From positions 4,554,736 through 4,618,735 of the forward strand of contig OY811989.1 of the NCBI GenBank assembly GCA_963681505.1: DNA of 64,000 nucleotides, written 5' to 3'. Numbering within the stretch: the first letter of the stretch is position 1; every line of letters starts with the position of its first letter. Below are positions 22,253-36,919 of this stretch, in pieces. Position numbers and translations under genes: made by a program. The DNA comes from Eunapius fragilis (lineage: Eukaryota; Porifera; Demospongiae; Spongillida; Spongillidae). A model generated the notes under the pieces. The model worked only from the letters and a program-made list of their open reading frames with translations, was not told the DNA's origin and searched no databases.

Positions 22253-23324
22253 TTCAATACTGCTATGCTAACATGGGTTGTGGGGGAGGATTTGTTTGTG
22301 TATATGGACACACTGAGTATGGTGGTACATGCCTTTTACTTCCTCTTCATTTGCAGGCAATCTGTTACTGTCGGCTGCCGACCAGTCGGAATGAAGATGG
22401 ACTGGTGGCTCTTCAGTTCAACAAGAAGGACACCGACATTCTGAGCAGCCAAGACACAATTTCAAAGAAATTACAGGAGTGTCTGCCTGACCCGCGTATA
22501 ATGCAGGTGGTGGTCAGTGGTGTCAGACCTCTTCCAGATGATCAGTATGTGTTGCAACCTCTCTCCCCCCCCCCCCCCCCCCCTTCTATCCCTCCCTTTA
22601 GTTATGTGTGTGTATGCACCTTGCTCCTACCCTTTTTAAGTGTGACCGTTAAATTAAATTTGCCACTTAACTCTTGCAACCAAGCAACTTCACACCCTCT
22701 CTCTCACCTCCAATTTGCCTGACCTGTCACCTTGCATCATAGCATCATTTCTCACCATCACACGTCGCTGTTACAGGCGCTCTGTTGTGTGGACTGTTGG
22801 GTTGGGTATCATACTGGCTGTCATTTCTATTATTTCACATCCACGCGTCCAGTTGGCTCCTCCACTTACTCCATTTTGCTTGTTTTTCTTCTCTCTTGCA
22901 CACACAACCACATCTGCTTGATATTGTACCCTTTGGTAATCCTACTTTGTGGACTATTTCTGTTATGGAATCAGATAGTCGTGGTATAGCAATAACTATG
23001 CAATCACTGTGGTTAGACTGTTAACATTATGTGTTAACACTATGTGTTTCACTGTGTTAACACTGTGTTTTACTATGTATTAGCACTATGTGTTTTGCTG
23101 TGTTAACAACTATTTGTTAAGTTGATTGGATGTATGTATTTAGAAAACAATTTGGAGGGTACCACCATCCTGGTTATAGTTTAACTTCTTTATACCATTC
23201 TTTTATCTCATTGCTTTTGCTTTTATGGTTCATGAGTCATGCAGTTTTCCTTTCATTCATTGTATGGGCCTGCTGCACACCCACTGCCAGTCATGGTAGC
23301 CTCAGCTTGTTCTAGCTTCTTCTT

Positions 23325-23392
<68 letters not shown>

Positions 23393-23827
23393 TTTGTTTG
23401 TTTGTTGTGTGTGGTTTATAGTTAAGTGCCTTCATCATCTGTAATGAACACTGATTATTATTTCATGTACTGATGCCGTGTGATTTTGATGGTTGCTACT
23501 AATTATAACCAGGCATTGATTAAACATATGATTAAATGGATGAGAGAACATTGAATTCAGAAATATCTTAGCCTAGCGCCTATCTTAGGTGTAAGTTGTT
23601 AGGGAGCACGGTGGTGCTCATACCGCGTGTTGTTCTGACATTACAGCTCAGAGATGACCATCCATATTCTTGAGAAATCTGCTATGGGAGGCTCTAGACG
23701 TCTGCTTGCGGTGGATGTGTTTATGTACCTGCAAAACCTTGGACAAAACCCAAACTGGAAGGTGTGCTTTCGTAAGAGAAAGGAGAGGTTGGGGGTAGGG
23801 TGTTAGGGTTAAGGTTTATGTAAGGAA

Positions 23828-23892
<65 letters not shown>

Positions 23893-26800
23893 TGATGTGC
23901 TTGTATGTACTTACATGTTCTTGCCCTGCCATCGATTGGCCAATTTTTTTTCCTCCAGTCCATTCGTGATGATCTATCCAACATGTATCCCCTGACAGGG
24001 ATGAATGATGAGAGTCTGAAAGTTTACCTGCAAAACCCCCCAGCTGGTAATGTGAGGGATAGTGGTAGTGAAGGTGTAATGGTCGGGCACACGGGGAGGG
24101 GGGGGGGGGGGGGGCAATTTGCATAATTTTCTGTAATCTAGTACATTATGGACAAAAAAAATTATACGTGCGATATTGGTTTGTGTGGAAGGATGCAGTG
24201 GGGATGTAGGTGATGGTTGAAAGATGTTTAGTGTACATTTGTATGGGTTTGGGTCGTTACACTGTATTTGCTGCGACTATCCTTTTTTTATTGCAAATTT
24301 TATTTTATTTTTTTATTATTTTTATTTTTATTTTATTTTAAATTTTATTGCAAATTCACTCTACTCCTTCATTGCATGCAATTGTTCATAGCATGAAACG
24401 TGGTAGGAACCGTCCTGCCTCTGTAACTTCACCTCCCACCAATCGCCGGTAATGATTGGGAGTTGGTTTTGTGAAGGTGTAACACTAACTGGACAAACAA
24501 GATTAACGACCAGTTGTATTCTTGAGTGAGCGATTTAGGAGGGGACAAGAATATTATGCCTCACATTTGAGGATTGCCTCAGATATATGACTTCATTCCT
24601 TAGCTTACATTCAGGAAGTCCTGTTGAAGGGGTCACCAGAAACCTCGTGGTTGCATGGTTGACACACAGTGCCCACAATGTGCCCACTGAAGCCACAGGG
24701 ATGAGGGTACTTATGGAGGGATGGAGGGGGAGGTGGATGAGGGTACTTATGGAGGGATGGAGGGGGAGGTGGATGAGGGTACTTATGGAGGGATGGAGGG
24801 GGAGGTGGATGAGGGTACTTATGGAGGGATGGAGGGGGAGGTGGATGAGGGTACTTATGGAGGGATGGAGGGGGAGGTGGATGAGGGTACTTATGGAGGG
24901 GGAGGTGGATGAGGGCACTTGTAGAGGGAGGGATGGAGAGGGAGGTGGATGAGGGTACTTATGGAGGGATGGAGGGGGAGGTGGATGAGGGTACTTATGG
25001 AGGGATGGAGGGGGAGGTGGATGAGAGCACTTGTAGAGTGAGGGATGGAGGGGGAGGTGGATGAGGGCACTTATGGAGGGAGGGATGGAGGGGGAGGTGG
25101 ATGAGGGCACTTATGGAGGGAGGGATGGAGGGGGAGGTGGATGAGGGTACTTATGGAGGGAGGGATGGAGGGGGAGGTGAATGAGGGTACTTATGGAGGG
25201 AAGGATGGAGGGGGAGGTGGATGAGGGCACTTGTGGAGTGAGGGATGGAGGGGGAGGTGGATGAGGGCACTTATGGAGGGAGGGATGGAGGGGGAGGTGG
25301 ATGAGGGCACTTAAGAAGGGATGGAGGAGGGGGGGGGGGACTCAAGTATAGTGCTACATTTACATTACAGTTTGGGGCAAGGGTATGTCCTTGGGAGCAG
25401 TGTTCATTAGGAGTCCTATATCTTACCTCATCCCCCTGCAGTGGAGAATGAAGGTATGTTATTGCTTCATTTCAAACAAGGAGAGAACAGTCCTCCACTG
25501 TTAGTACAGTATAAATTGTTTCCATTCTATCTCACTAATGGGGGGGGGGGGGGGGTGGAAGCATTGTGGGAAGAGGTGTTCCTGCACACCTTATTAGGTG
25601 TATGTTGTCACATTCATGGGCACAACTACCATACACTGTACGTGTGCAACCAATCATTTCATGCTTTTGGAACGTCCCCTTCTTCGGTGACGGGGTGGTG
25701 GACTGTCCCGGGGTGACCCCCTTCGGTGACGGGGTGGTGGACTGTCCCGGGTGACCCCCTTCGGTGACGGGGTGGTGGACTGTCCCGGGTGACCCCCTTC
25801 GGTGACGGGGTGGTGGACTGTCCCGGGTGACCCCCTTGTAGGCTTCGCAGAAGCTTGTACATTCTGTGGAGGAGTACCCTTCATGAAATTCCACCACCAA
25901 GGGCAGAGGGGGGAAATAAATATTTGTGGCTCTCCAGCTGCTAGCGTCTCCCATTTGGCCTCCCAACTCATTCTTGCACCACCTGCATTCCATCGCTCTA
26001 GTAACGGAATGAAAGAACCTTCTATTTTTATTTAAAATATGTTTATCCAGACACTCTGTCTGCTGCTCACTTTGTGCCCTCACACTTTTGGTATTGGAAT
26101 GCCCTGAACTGCTTGGCACTAGTTAGGCTTTTCTTTTTCCTGTCAGGCCAGTTTTGGGTTGAGCAGGTCCCAGTGTTGTCATGCAGAGCCATCTTGTCGC
26201 TTCGGTTGAAGCCAAAATGAATGTGGGGCAAGATTTTTGGGGCTCATAAAAGGACGGTGTAGTGTTACTCACTGAAGCCATATAGGGAGGGCATTGGGTT
26301 ACTTGAAGCAAGCCAGCTGTGTATGTGTGGTGCCAAAAGGGTTGGCTATATGTCCTGTGAAGAAACTGACGTCTTATTTGGAATGGGCATTTTCATTTTT
26401 TCTACCCTAAGACCCTGATGCCCATGGGTAAGTTGAGGATCCTAAACCCTAATACCAAACCACTGACTCAGTTATATGTGGGACCAGCTATGCATGGGAC
26501 CTCCACTGACAACACCAGTAACTTCCTCCTCTTTCTCTCCCAACGTAGTTCTCTGAAGTTCATTAATTTATATATATATTTTTTACATGAATGGATGGTG
26601 GAGGTGGGTGTTTTTGGGATAAGTATTATGAGGTGATGTTGGTACAGATTTGCTCATAGCTGTTACTTTGTTACCTTCCCTACCTTAACGTGCTCTTATG
26701 TACCCTGTCCTGACGTCCGTCCCTTCTCCGACCCATCTCCCTCTCCATATTTTTATGGATTGGTCACATTGGTTTGTAACATTGTACGCTTAATATCATC

Positions 26801-29800
26801 ACCACCACCACCTCTTTACTATAACAAGTTTTCTAATTAGGTAACAATTTCAACCTTTAGAACTTTGCAGTTAGCCCACTTTGGCACATGGCCAGTTGGT
26901 TGTACTTGGGTGGGTGTGTTAGTGATACCACAATGGGACACCCCCTAACAACACTTGAGGCATGTTGATTTGCACGTTGTAGGAGGGTCCCTTTGCACAT
27001 TGTAGGACAATCCCTTTGCACATTGTAGGAAGGTCCCTTTGCACATTGTAGGACGATCCCTTTGCACATTGTAGGACGGTCCCTTTGCACATTGTAGGAG
27101 GGTCCCTTTGCATTTCATCTTGCTGTTGGGCACAACTGTAGCAGGCCACACAAGGGACAGTGATTATAAATAGATCCCTCTCAGTAGAAGATCGTTTCGG
27201 CCGGTAAAATGTTATGCTGAAAACTCCATTTCAGGTTCGAGTCTGATGAATGATGCTCTGAAGCACAGAATGCCATCTGTGTACAATGCCCTGACTTCTC
27301 AGTGCTCCACTTCTGGGGGAGCATTGGAATTGGTAGTGGGGGGTCACCATGTTAACGCAATTCATGGGTTGGTAATTGCCATCTGGCAGGTTACAGTTGT
27401 GAAATGAATATGTGTAGTACACTCTGTGGTAGGAGTGTGAAAGCTTCTCAGGGTAGGAGTGTAGTGGAACATTCAGGTGGCTTGGGCACCGTACTAGAAA
27501 GGTGGTATTCCTCTGTATCATCCCCAAAAGGTGTCTGCCAAGTTCTCACTCCTGTATGTCTCAGTTGAAGATGTAGAGAGGAGGGGGGATTGGGTGGTGA
27601 GAGGGGGAAGGGGGCATTGGTGACACGGAGGTTTGGAATTTTTTTTTGCTGCGAGGTGCTTTCCTTGTTTGCTGTGCGAAGTGGATGCTTTCGTTAGGAG
27701 GGTCCCTCTTTGCCATCCAGCCACCTGGCATCCCTGAGATGATCAAGCAGGCATGCTGTGTTGGAAGGTTGGCACTTGGAGTTGTTTATGTTTGTGTGTT
27801 GGTAACGGTGTTTGAATGGTTTTGGTAATACGTGCCCATCTTTTGAAGGGCTTTTGCATTGCAAGCTCTTTTGATTTTCGTTGGTGGGGGCATTGCCTGT
27901 GGGGGGTGAACTGGGGGGTGAACTGGGGGGGTGTGAGGGAGGAGTAATGTGTCTGCTTGGCTACTGCCCTAGTGCACAAACATCGTCCTGGAATTTTCAA
28001 ACCACCGTATGTGTCAGTATCAAGCATTGAAGAAGAAAAAGAAGGTGCTTTGTTGGAGAAGAAAATAAGGGGGGGGGGTGAGAGAGAAAGTGATCTGTGT
28101 GTCCTTTGCATACTGAGGATACACCCCATTGCACAGACTGTCTCTTCAGCTGCACAGCAGTCATGTGGCATTTCCTGTACCTGCTGCTATCTGTACCTGC
28201 TGCTATCCGCAATAACCCTGTTGGAAACTTAAAGTTTGGCCTGTGTTGCTGTGTAAGCCAACTGATTGCTGTAATTGGTTATCCAGTCTAGCCTTTGCCA
28301 GAACCGATGATTTGGTTGTAGCTAACCTGTCCCATTATCCCATTATTCAGTCTGATTAACTAATTCTGTTGGTTTAATTTATTTGTTAAGAGTGATGTCG
28401 CGGGTAATAGCACTGTTGGTTGGTGATGGCTCTTGCACCTGTGTGGCTAAGGGGGTTGGGCATGTTGCTAAGAAGGAGATCATGGACCGATTGCATAACT
28501 GGGTTGTATTGAATGTGGGGGGTGACTTGGTAGCACCCAGCACATGGCATTCATTGAGAGTGAAAGAGGTGTGGGGGGGGGGGGCATAACACCTACAGGA
28601 GGAGAACTTTTAAGACATAGTGCTTAGTGGAGAGTAGTAGGAGGAGGAGGAGGAGGAGAGCACCTATCATTGTTACAGCCAAACTTGTGGTTTGCATGTA
28701 ACCCATATGTTAAGATCTGTTCCTACCTGTGGTAAGGTTTTGACTTGGAACGTAGACCCGCTGCTGTGACCCTCAAGGGTTAAATTAGGACGGGTATAAA
28801 AGAATGATTCATGGCTGCTTGTGTTGTCAGGCGCTACTGATGGGGTGTCTGGCTTGTGATCATGGCATCCTGGCTATTCGAAGTATATTCCTTTTATTTG
28901 TTGGTGGCTAGCGGAACCTTGCATCTGTTAGGAATGTGCCAATACCAACTGCACCACACACACACACATGCACGTACGCCCACACGCCCACATACATACA
29001 CCACACCACACCATACCACACCACACACGCACACATGCACGTACGCCCACACGCATGCATACATACATACATGCATACATACATACATACATGCATACAT
29101 ACATACCTACACACACCACACCACACCACACACTACCACACCACACACTTCCTGTTCAGCTGCTCTTTCAAGCAACTATCCCCAAATATTAACTGGGGGG
29201 GGGAGGGGAAACCTTGTGTGAGGCCTTCTACGAGAATCCAGTCCATACCCTTTCTATCTTTCTTGCGCACAGTTTTACTGTGCAGGTCCAGCATGAAGAC
29301 ATCTTTTTAAATTGCAAACAGTTTCAACAGCCCTGTGTGGTGCATATTATTATGTTCTTATTATTTTTAAATTATCATTGTTATAGCTATTAGATTTTGG
29401 TGGCGGAATAAACCTAATTGGCGTAGCTGCGCTATCCGCTAAATGCTTGCATGCATGGCGAGGCCCTGTTTACCAATCTTGGAGAGGACTGATTGCCATA
29501 TATACATCCAGCAATTGCATTGTGGTCACCGTTCATGTGACCACCATTGTCCACACACATGGGCCATCTGTTAGCTGTGTTCTCAGACCATTAAGGAGAG
29601 GGATATGACTGTACACAGGATGTGTACTTTTTTATTTATTATTGCTGTGAAATCTAAATTATTTTGCTGTTGGCGTAAATAATGTATATAGCCCGTTGCA
29701 TGAGGTTAGTGACTGTGTTGAAATGGTAGGTGGTGGAACGTTCAGGAGAGAGGGGTGTGGCTTGGTATGTTTGAAGGTGGGGCAGTGAGGTGTCTTTGGG

Positions 29801-32800
29801 ATAGAAGTGACCCACTTTGCTTACATGTGTTCATACCAATCTACTGCTGGCGACCTTACTTCATTTTCAATCCCCCTTTTAAATTAATTGTTGTTGCTAT
29901 GTGTTTGCCTTTTAATAACTTTGATGTATGCAGTCCAATAATTTTGTCAGCTCACATAACCGGGCTCTTCTGTTTAGGTATCAACCCAAGACTCTGGGAG
30001 CAAGGGAAGCTGGACAATCCAGATCCTCAGAAGTAAGTACAACGCTGTTTCCTTCTCATTCAACATGTGCACTGTGTTTTGTCTCTCGGGTGCAGTTATT
30101 GAGGGTTGGAGGAACAGGGGTGGGGGGTGGGGGGGGTGGGGGGGGGGACATAAGAGATATAAGAGTTTGATTTGCGCATGTGTTTTATTGCCTTACCTCT
30201 GCCCTGCCTGTCAAGACACCCACACAACTCAGCACACACACACACACACACACACACCAAACTACAGATGTGGGCACAAGGTGAATGGGTGTATGTTTTA
30301 TAACTGCATATACATGTCATCAGTACAAGAAACTACTGTGCACTATTGGGGGGGGGGGGGGGGAGGACAGTCCTAGTCAACAGGATATTCTCGTCCTTGC
30401 TCAATCCCACCCACACCCGTCATAAAAACTACCACCAAGATTGCAAACATCTGTGAAGCTTCGTATCGCCTCTTGTGGTCTCAGGCTTCATCTCCATGTG
30501 GTGTAACTTAAGTACTTGCTATGAAGCCAGTGCAAGGTCACTTCCCACAGCCTGTGTCTACGTGCACAGTTGGTGTTCCGTTCTTCAGTAGTAGGGAGGC
30601 CTGTAATGGTGTTGAGTGGATCTTATTTCATTAAATGGTAGCACTGAGTAGGCCTTTTGTCACTGCGGGGGTTCTATATATTGCTGTAGAAAGGTTCCTG
30701 TGCAATAAATACAAATAAAAATGAAGATTGGCTTCTTTTTTTTTTTTTTCCCAACCAAAATACAATGACTGGTTCGTCGTCTATTCAAGGTATATACCGG
30801 TAGTGGTGACAGGATTTCCTAGCCTTCTCAGACGAGTGAAGCAGCAAGAACAGGAAACCAGGCAACACCAGAGGAGGTTGGAGGTAAGTCATTTCCCCCA
30901 GCCACCACCTCCCATCATACACATGCATATGTGATGTGCACGCGCACAGTCCTTATTTTATGGGCTCAGAAGTATGCACAATGTGGCGGAATGTGTGGCG
31001 TGTTGTGTGTCATGTGTCTGGTATGTTTGTGCAGCCAGTGGATTGTGAGGGTGATGGTGGAGTGTGTGTTAAGCTGCGCGAGTCCGCATTTTTGGTGTGC
31101 ATGCTGTCATTTGTATGTAGTTTGGCCGTTGCATGTGAACACTGGCGTTTACTACGCACACCAACAGTTATTGGATATGTGGAGTATAGTATTGGGCTAG
31201 TGGTGTAATGTATGCCCCATATGTAATCTTATGTAATCTTATATAATGGTTACGATTCCGAACTGTTTTCTTTTGAGTCACTGTGTGGGTTAGATGGGTG
31301 GGATGTGTGCGTGGTGATACCTCCATGTTCCAGTGCTAGGTGGGGTAGTCTTTTTCCATTTGCCAAGATGGGTACGCTCTGTTACATGTATTTGACTGGC
31401 TTCTGTGTCCTCCCACACACGGTGTTTTTCTCCAAGCCATACCAAACCTTGCCAGCATGTTTGCTAAGCCTCTCTGTAAAAAAATAAACTATTAAGCTTC
31501 TCTTCCCGTACTTTCAAATAATGAATTCCTCTGTGTGGAAAGGGAAGTGTTCTTGAATCATTTCTCCTATCATGGTTGTATGCCCACAGCTTCCCTACTT
31601 ATATGTTCCACGTCATTTAATGCGGCATTCTCTTCCTTTCTCCTTCTCATTTCTCCCTCCGCCCCTCTCCTCTTGCAGATGATAGACAGTGACCTGCAGG
31701 ATCTGCAACGTTCACACGCATTGACTGTTGCCACTGTTACTGAATGCAAAACGAAGCTGTTGGACCTTGGCCATCGTGTTCTTCGGGTACCCAGTCTTGT
31801 TTGCTCTTTGTATGTGCATTGCAAGGGATTTACCTGTATGGCCACATGTGTGTGTGTGTGTGTGTGTGTGGTTGAGTATTCTTTTTTTCCTTCGTTGCCA
31901 AGGTGATGGTCATGCAAGAAATTTTGAGGAGGGGTGGTTACTCCATCCAACCAGATGAGGAGCAGTTGAGGTATGTGTGTCCTTGGGCTCCACCCACACT
32001 AGGGGTGTTGGTGGTGTTGGTGAGATGCTTGGTTCTCCCACCAGATGGTCTGCCACCTCATGCATAGCTATGAATGGAAAGGCATGTGTGTGTTTGTCAG
32101 TGACATGTGTTGATGGGCATGTGTATTTGGTGTGTGTGTGTGTGTGTGTTTGTGTATGTATGTATTTGTGTGTATGTCTGTTTGAGTGTGTGCGTGTGTA
32201 TTTGTGTGTGTATTTGTGTGTGTGTGTCTGTGTCTGTGTGTATTTCCATTGCAAGTATATATCACTTCCTTTGACTGGTTACCACTGTTGTACAATGAAC
32301 TGGCTTCTTTCCCTGATATATGGAAACCTACAGTGGAGGGATGTTAGATGATATGGGTACGGGGGTGTGGACATGTGAGGTGTTTTCAAGGAAGGGTGTT
32401 TGTATGTCATGCTGCATCTCCCTCATCCAAATATTTATTTACTGCAGGGTCTGGGTGGTGGGCCATCCCATTTATACCTTTTTGGCCTCCTTTGCCTTCA
32501 TTCTGTACTACACTGGCCCTAGACTTGGCTCTGTTCCAGCATTATTCATCAGCAGCACACCCTTATCCTCCACCTCGCTGCCACCTTGTTATCAGCAAAC
32601 CCTTATCCTCCACCTCACTGCCACCTTGTTATCAGCACACTCTTATCCTCCACCTCACTGCCACATTGTTATCAGCACACCCTTATCCTGCACCTCACTG
32701 CCACCTTGTTATCAGCACACCCTTATCCTCCACCTCGCTGCCACCTTGTTATCAGCACACTCTTATCCTCCACCTCACTGCCACATTGTTATCAGCACAC

Positions 32801-35423
32801 CCTTATCCTCCACCTCGCTGCCACCTTGTTATCAGCACACCCTTATCCTGCACCTCACTGCCACATTGTTATCAGCACACCCTTATCCTGCACCTCACTG
32901 CCACCTTTTTATCAGCACACCCTTATCCTCCACCTCGCTGCCACCTTGTTATCAGCACACCCTTATCCTCCACCTCACTGCCACATTGTTATCAGCACAC
33001 CCTTATCCTCCACCTCGCTGCCACATTGTTATCAGCACACCCTTATCCTCCACCTCACTGCCTAGTGTATGGTGATAATAAAATCGTACCAATACATGAT
33101 ACGGTGTGGAGGATAAGGGGCTGTTCATAAATTACGTCACGCTATTTTTGACCATTATGGACCCCCCCCCCCCCCCCCCCCTCGTCACACATTATCCCAT
33201 ACTGATGTATGCTTAATGTATACATCATCACACTGGCTGATACCCCCCTCCCCCCCTTCAGCGTGACGTAATTTATGAATGGCCCCTAAGGGTGTGCTGA
33301 TAACAATGTGGCAGTGAGGAGGAGGATAAGGGTGTGCTGATAACAAGGTGGCAGTGAGGTGGAGGATAAGAGTGTGCTGATAACAAGGTGGCAGTGAGGT
33401 GCAGGATAAGGGTGTGCTGATAACATGGTGGCAGTGAGGTGGAGGATAAGGGTATGCTGATAACAAGGTGGCAGTAATAAGGGTGTGCTGATAACAAGGT
33501 GGCAGTAGGGTGGAGGATAAGGGTGTGCTGATAACAAGGTGGCAGTGAGGGGGAGGATAAGGAGGGTATGCTGATAACAAGGTGGCAGTGAGGTGGAGGA
33601 TAAGGCTGATAACATGGTGGCAGTAGGGTGGAGGATAAGGGTGTGCTGATAACAAGGTGGCAGTGAGGTGGAGGATAAGGGTTTGCTGATAACAAGGTGG
33701 TAACATTGCCTTTGCTTTGCAGGCCTTGTTTGGCTTCACTCTTCCGGCCTTAAACCTCCTTCGCCAATACTATCTGCTCTCACCTTGTTACTTACTTCCC
33801 TTTACTTTAATAAATATATTGGGTGATATATATTTCACCACTTTGCTGCCACTTAACCTCCAGAGTGAGACTAGAGAACATACAGGCTGAACTGGATGCA
33901 CCTCTCAAGTTCAAGGTCCGGTCTAGACTAACACAACTAGCTGTTAATAATATAAGTAACTTGAATAGTCACATAATTGTAGTGCTCTTCCATATTAATA
34001 ACTTCATTGTATCTGTGTAGCAATCTGGCTATTCATGGGGGTGGTATTCTGTTCATCAGGGCTGTCTGAATGAGCTCATGTCAGTGCTGAGGATGCAGTT
34101 ACTGGTGCCAGGTGCTCGTGCCGAAGGGAAGTACGCCATCGACCCTCATGTGTTTGAGGACATCAAGCAGGTCTGGTTGTTTTGACTGTGGTTTGGGGTT
34201 ACTACGTGTTCAGCATGTGTGGTTATCGGCTTTGCACCAAAGGTTTGGGGCAAAAGGGCAGGTAGATGTGGAGTAGTGGATGAAGGATCCCTAAAGTGAT
34301 TGTTAGTGGATGAGAGGGCCCAGCTGCCATTGGCTCGGATATTGTGCCACTTTTATTCTGCAAGTGTGCTGTGTTATTACAATGGGTTGTGGCCTGTAAT
34401 TAAGTTTATACTTTAATAACTAGTTAGTGTTGCTAACAACGTGTTCTCACATTTAAGGGTCTTGTTTTCACCTGTGGTTTTACCAAACCACATAATGATT
34501 AGTTTTTGTGTTAACCCCCTGAAAGCCTAGCATGTCTCTAAATGACCGACCTGGAGTTCTGTGTCACATGTGTATGTTATGATCGCCTTTGTGTCTGCTT
34601 GTACTGAGCAAAACATTCCATCACAAGGCACCTTTTTTCTGTGATCATCCCAAAAACTTGGCGAGTGTTCCCCAGGACTTCAACACCTTAGCTTGTTCTG
34701 CTGGACCACTTTGTTGTGGTCAAAACGGTTGTCTTGCACACAGCATTTATGGCACCAGTGCACTTGGCATTAGGAAGAGCAGTTTGGTTTCATCCTATCC
34801 TGTCACATTCCTAAGCACCCACTGATGTGTTGTAAAATAGAAAAATAACACCTCACTCTGAGGAACACGTTGTTATTACAAAACACTTCTTAAAACACCA
34901 GTTATTACAACACGTTATTACAAAACACTTCTTAAAACACTAGTTATTACAAAACACTTCTTAAAACACTAGTTATTTCAAGTAGAGCTTAACACACTGC
35001 TATTACAAGGTGCTGCTCAACACACCAGTTATTTTAGGGCACTGTTTTCTCACCAGTACAGCTTAACACATTGATTACTTAGCACAGCTGTTATTATAAG
35101 TTTAACACTCATTTTGTATTTGGGTTGGGCTTGTAATATCTGCTTTTTCACTAGAAACATGCATGCTCCCCCATTAAAATGTGTTACAGACAAGATCTGA
35201 GGAGGGGGGGGGGGGGGTACCCTGCATATGTCATGACCACACAACAGTAGCAGGTGTGCCAGTGATTTGCTGTTGTGGCTAAAGTTATGGTTTTTTACAT
35301 CTTGCTTTTAACTTACAGCACTTGCAGCAACAGCAGGGAGCCCTCCTGCAGCTTGTGAAGTTCATCAAGGAAGACACTGAAGACCTTAGCTGCGTTGAAG
35401 AGGGCTTTTCCCAGGCCCAATAG
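18004..35423 (+). CDS. NUP54: NUP54 exons 3-13, copy in left arm (5' truncated at contig edge)
   Basis: Exons: 18004-18215, 22357-22544, 23647-23761, 23959-24046, 29978-30032, 30790-30883, 31679-31786, 31903-31970, 33864-33915, 34060-34170, 35319-35423. NUP54 sits with NUP62 and NUP58 in the central channel of the nuclear pore. The conserved alpha/beta and coiled-coil parts are present: [89 protein letters not shown] and [21 protein letters not shown]. The first two exons, with the repeat domain, are absent because the contig starts at 17927. They occur only at 59637-60766. This is therefore not an independent gene if the arm is an allelic contig. Introns are large and rich in minisatellites; intron 6 is about 5.9 kb. 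Confidence 0.93.
18345..18389. repeat. Small near-perfect palindrome
   Basis: Arms ggcccgacacacacggagcg and its near-inverse meet around gatatc. It lies in NUP54 intron 3, and the allelic copy is near 58628-58672. Confidence 0.75.
18722..19098 (+). repeat. ~26-bp minisatellite
   Basis: About 14 tandem copies of a unit with the core agctacacgttgggttagct, alternating between tgacc and tgagc spacers. Located in NUP54 intron 3, with a matching array at 57925-58290 in the right arm. Confidence 0.93.
24700..25325 (+). repeat. 36-40-bp purine-rich minisatellite
   Basis: About 17 copies with the core ggagggggaggtggatgagg, in NUP54 intron 6. The frames it opens (Met-Glu-Gly-rich or Ser/Pro/His-rich) are low complexity. 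The mirrored array is at 51690-52320. Confidence 0.93.
25680..25838 (+). repeat. ~38-bp minisatellite, four copies
   Basis: Four near-identical copies with the core ggtggtggactgtcccgg, in NUP54 intron 6. Mirrored at 51180-51338. Confidence 0.92.
26970..27117 (+). repeat. 23-bp VNTR, six copies (two on the other arm)
   Basis: Six copies of a unit with the core tttgcacattgtaggac. The corresponding site in the right arm (about 49998-50056) has only two. This single locus accounts for ~92 bp of the length difference between arms. Confidence 0.9.
28955..29130 (+). repeat. ACAC/CATA-type microsatellite cluster
   Basis: Mixed CA, ACACC and (ATAC)n repeats in NUP54 intron 6. The mirrored tract at 48005-48170 has a different composition: more (ATGT)n and no second ACACC block. 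Confidence 0.88.
32552..33702. repeat. Two ~40-bp minisatellite arrays in inverted orientation
   Basis: Forward array 32552-33062 (core cttatcctccacctcactgc) and inverted array 33103-33702 carry the same ~40-bp unit in opposite directions in NUP54 intron 10. The inverted array is split by a MITE at 33117. Together they form a nested ~1.1-kb inverted repeat. Mirrored at about 43440-44590. Confidence 0.92.
33117..33286. mobile_element. Harbinger-like MITE inside minisatellite
   Basis: A ~170-bp element with ~28-bp terminal inverted repeats beginning ggggctgttcataaattacg, flanked by TAA on both sides. The TAA/TWA duplication fits the PIF/Harbinger class; the assignment is inferred. It is inserted within one unit of the inverted array. 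Contains a poly-C run and no ORF. The allelic copy is at 43853-44025. Confidence 0.7.
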
Positions 35424-35597
35424 AATGATTTTACCTTTTATGTATGCATCCAGAGAAGCTTTTCTGGGCACACCAGTGGGAAAGAAGGGGCAAACTAGAG
35501 ACGCCCAAACCGTATTACATGTTTTCGTTATGTGTTTTATTCATATTGCTCAGTCATTGTAATGTACGTTGTACGTTCGTGTCGTTTGACTCAATTT

Positions 35598-35603
35598 AAT
35601 AAA
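35598..35603 (+). terminator. NUP54 polyadenylation signal (left copy)
   Basis: Canonical AATAAA 175 nt after the NUP54 stop codon. Inferred role. Confidence 0.6.
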
Positions 35604-35885
35604 ATGATTAAAAGATTGGTTGGCATTATAATAAAACAATCGTTTCCGAAGGTGAATTGAATACATGAGGAACCGTGACACACACAAAAAACTGAGAATC
35701 AATTATAATTTTTTTAACGCTATCCGGACAAAAATAATAATACATTTGACAAGTGTGGCTAAAAACGAACTGAATTGTCCACACTATGATTGGACCAGTG
35801 GACTGAGATATTAAGAAAACAGAGAGATGCGGTCGTTCAGGTGATGCTGTCAATTGCACATACAAATTAATTCGGCGGGGGAAAA

Positions 35886-36919
<1,034 letters not shown>

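Noticed and set aside
24535-25110. 191-codon minus-strand frame of Pro/Ser/His repeats
   Set aside because: Minisatellite artefact within NUP54 intron 6. The same applies to its mirror at 51909-52484.
24047-29977. A nested gene within the large NUP54 intron 6
   Set aside because: Short frames there (for example 27231-28300) have no conserved motif, splice logic or similarity I recognise.
32320-33130. Long Ser/Pro/Leu/His-rich frames in all three phases, mirrored at 44012-44822
   Set aside because: By-product of the 40-bp minisatellite within NUP54 intron 10; every phase is open.
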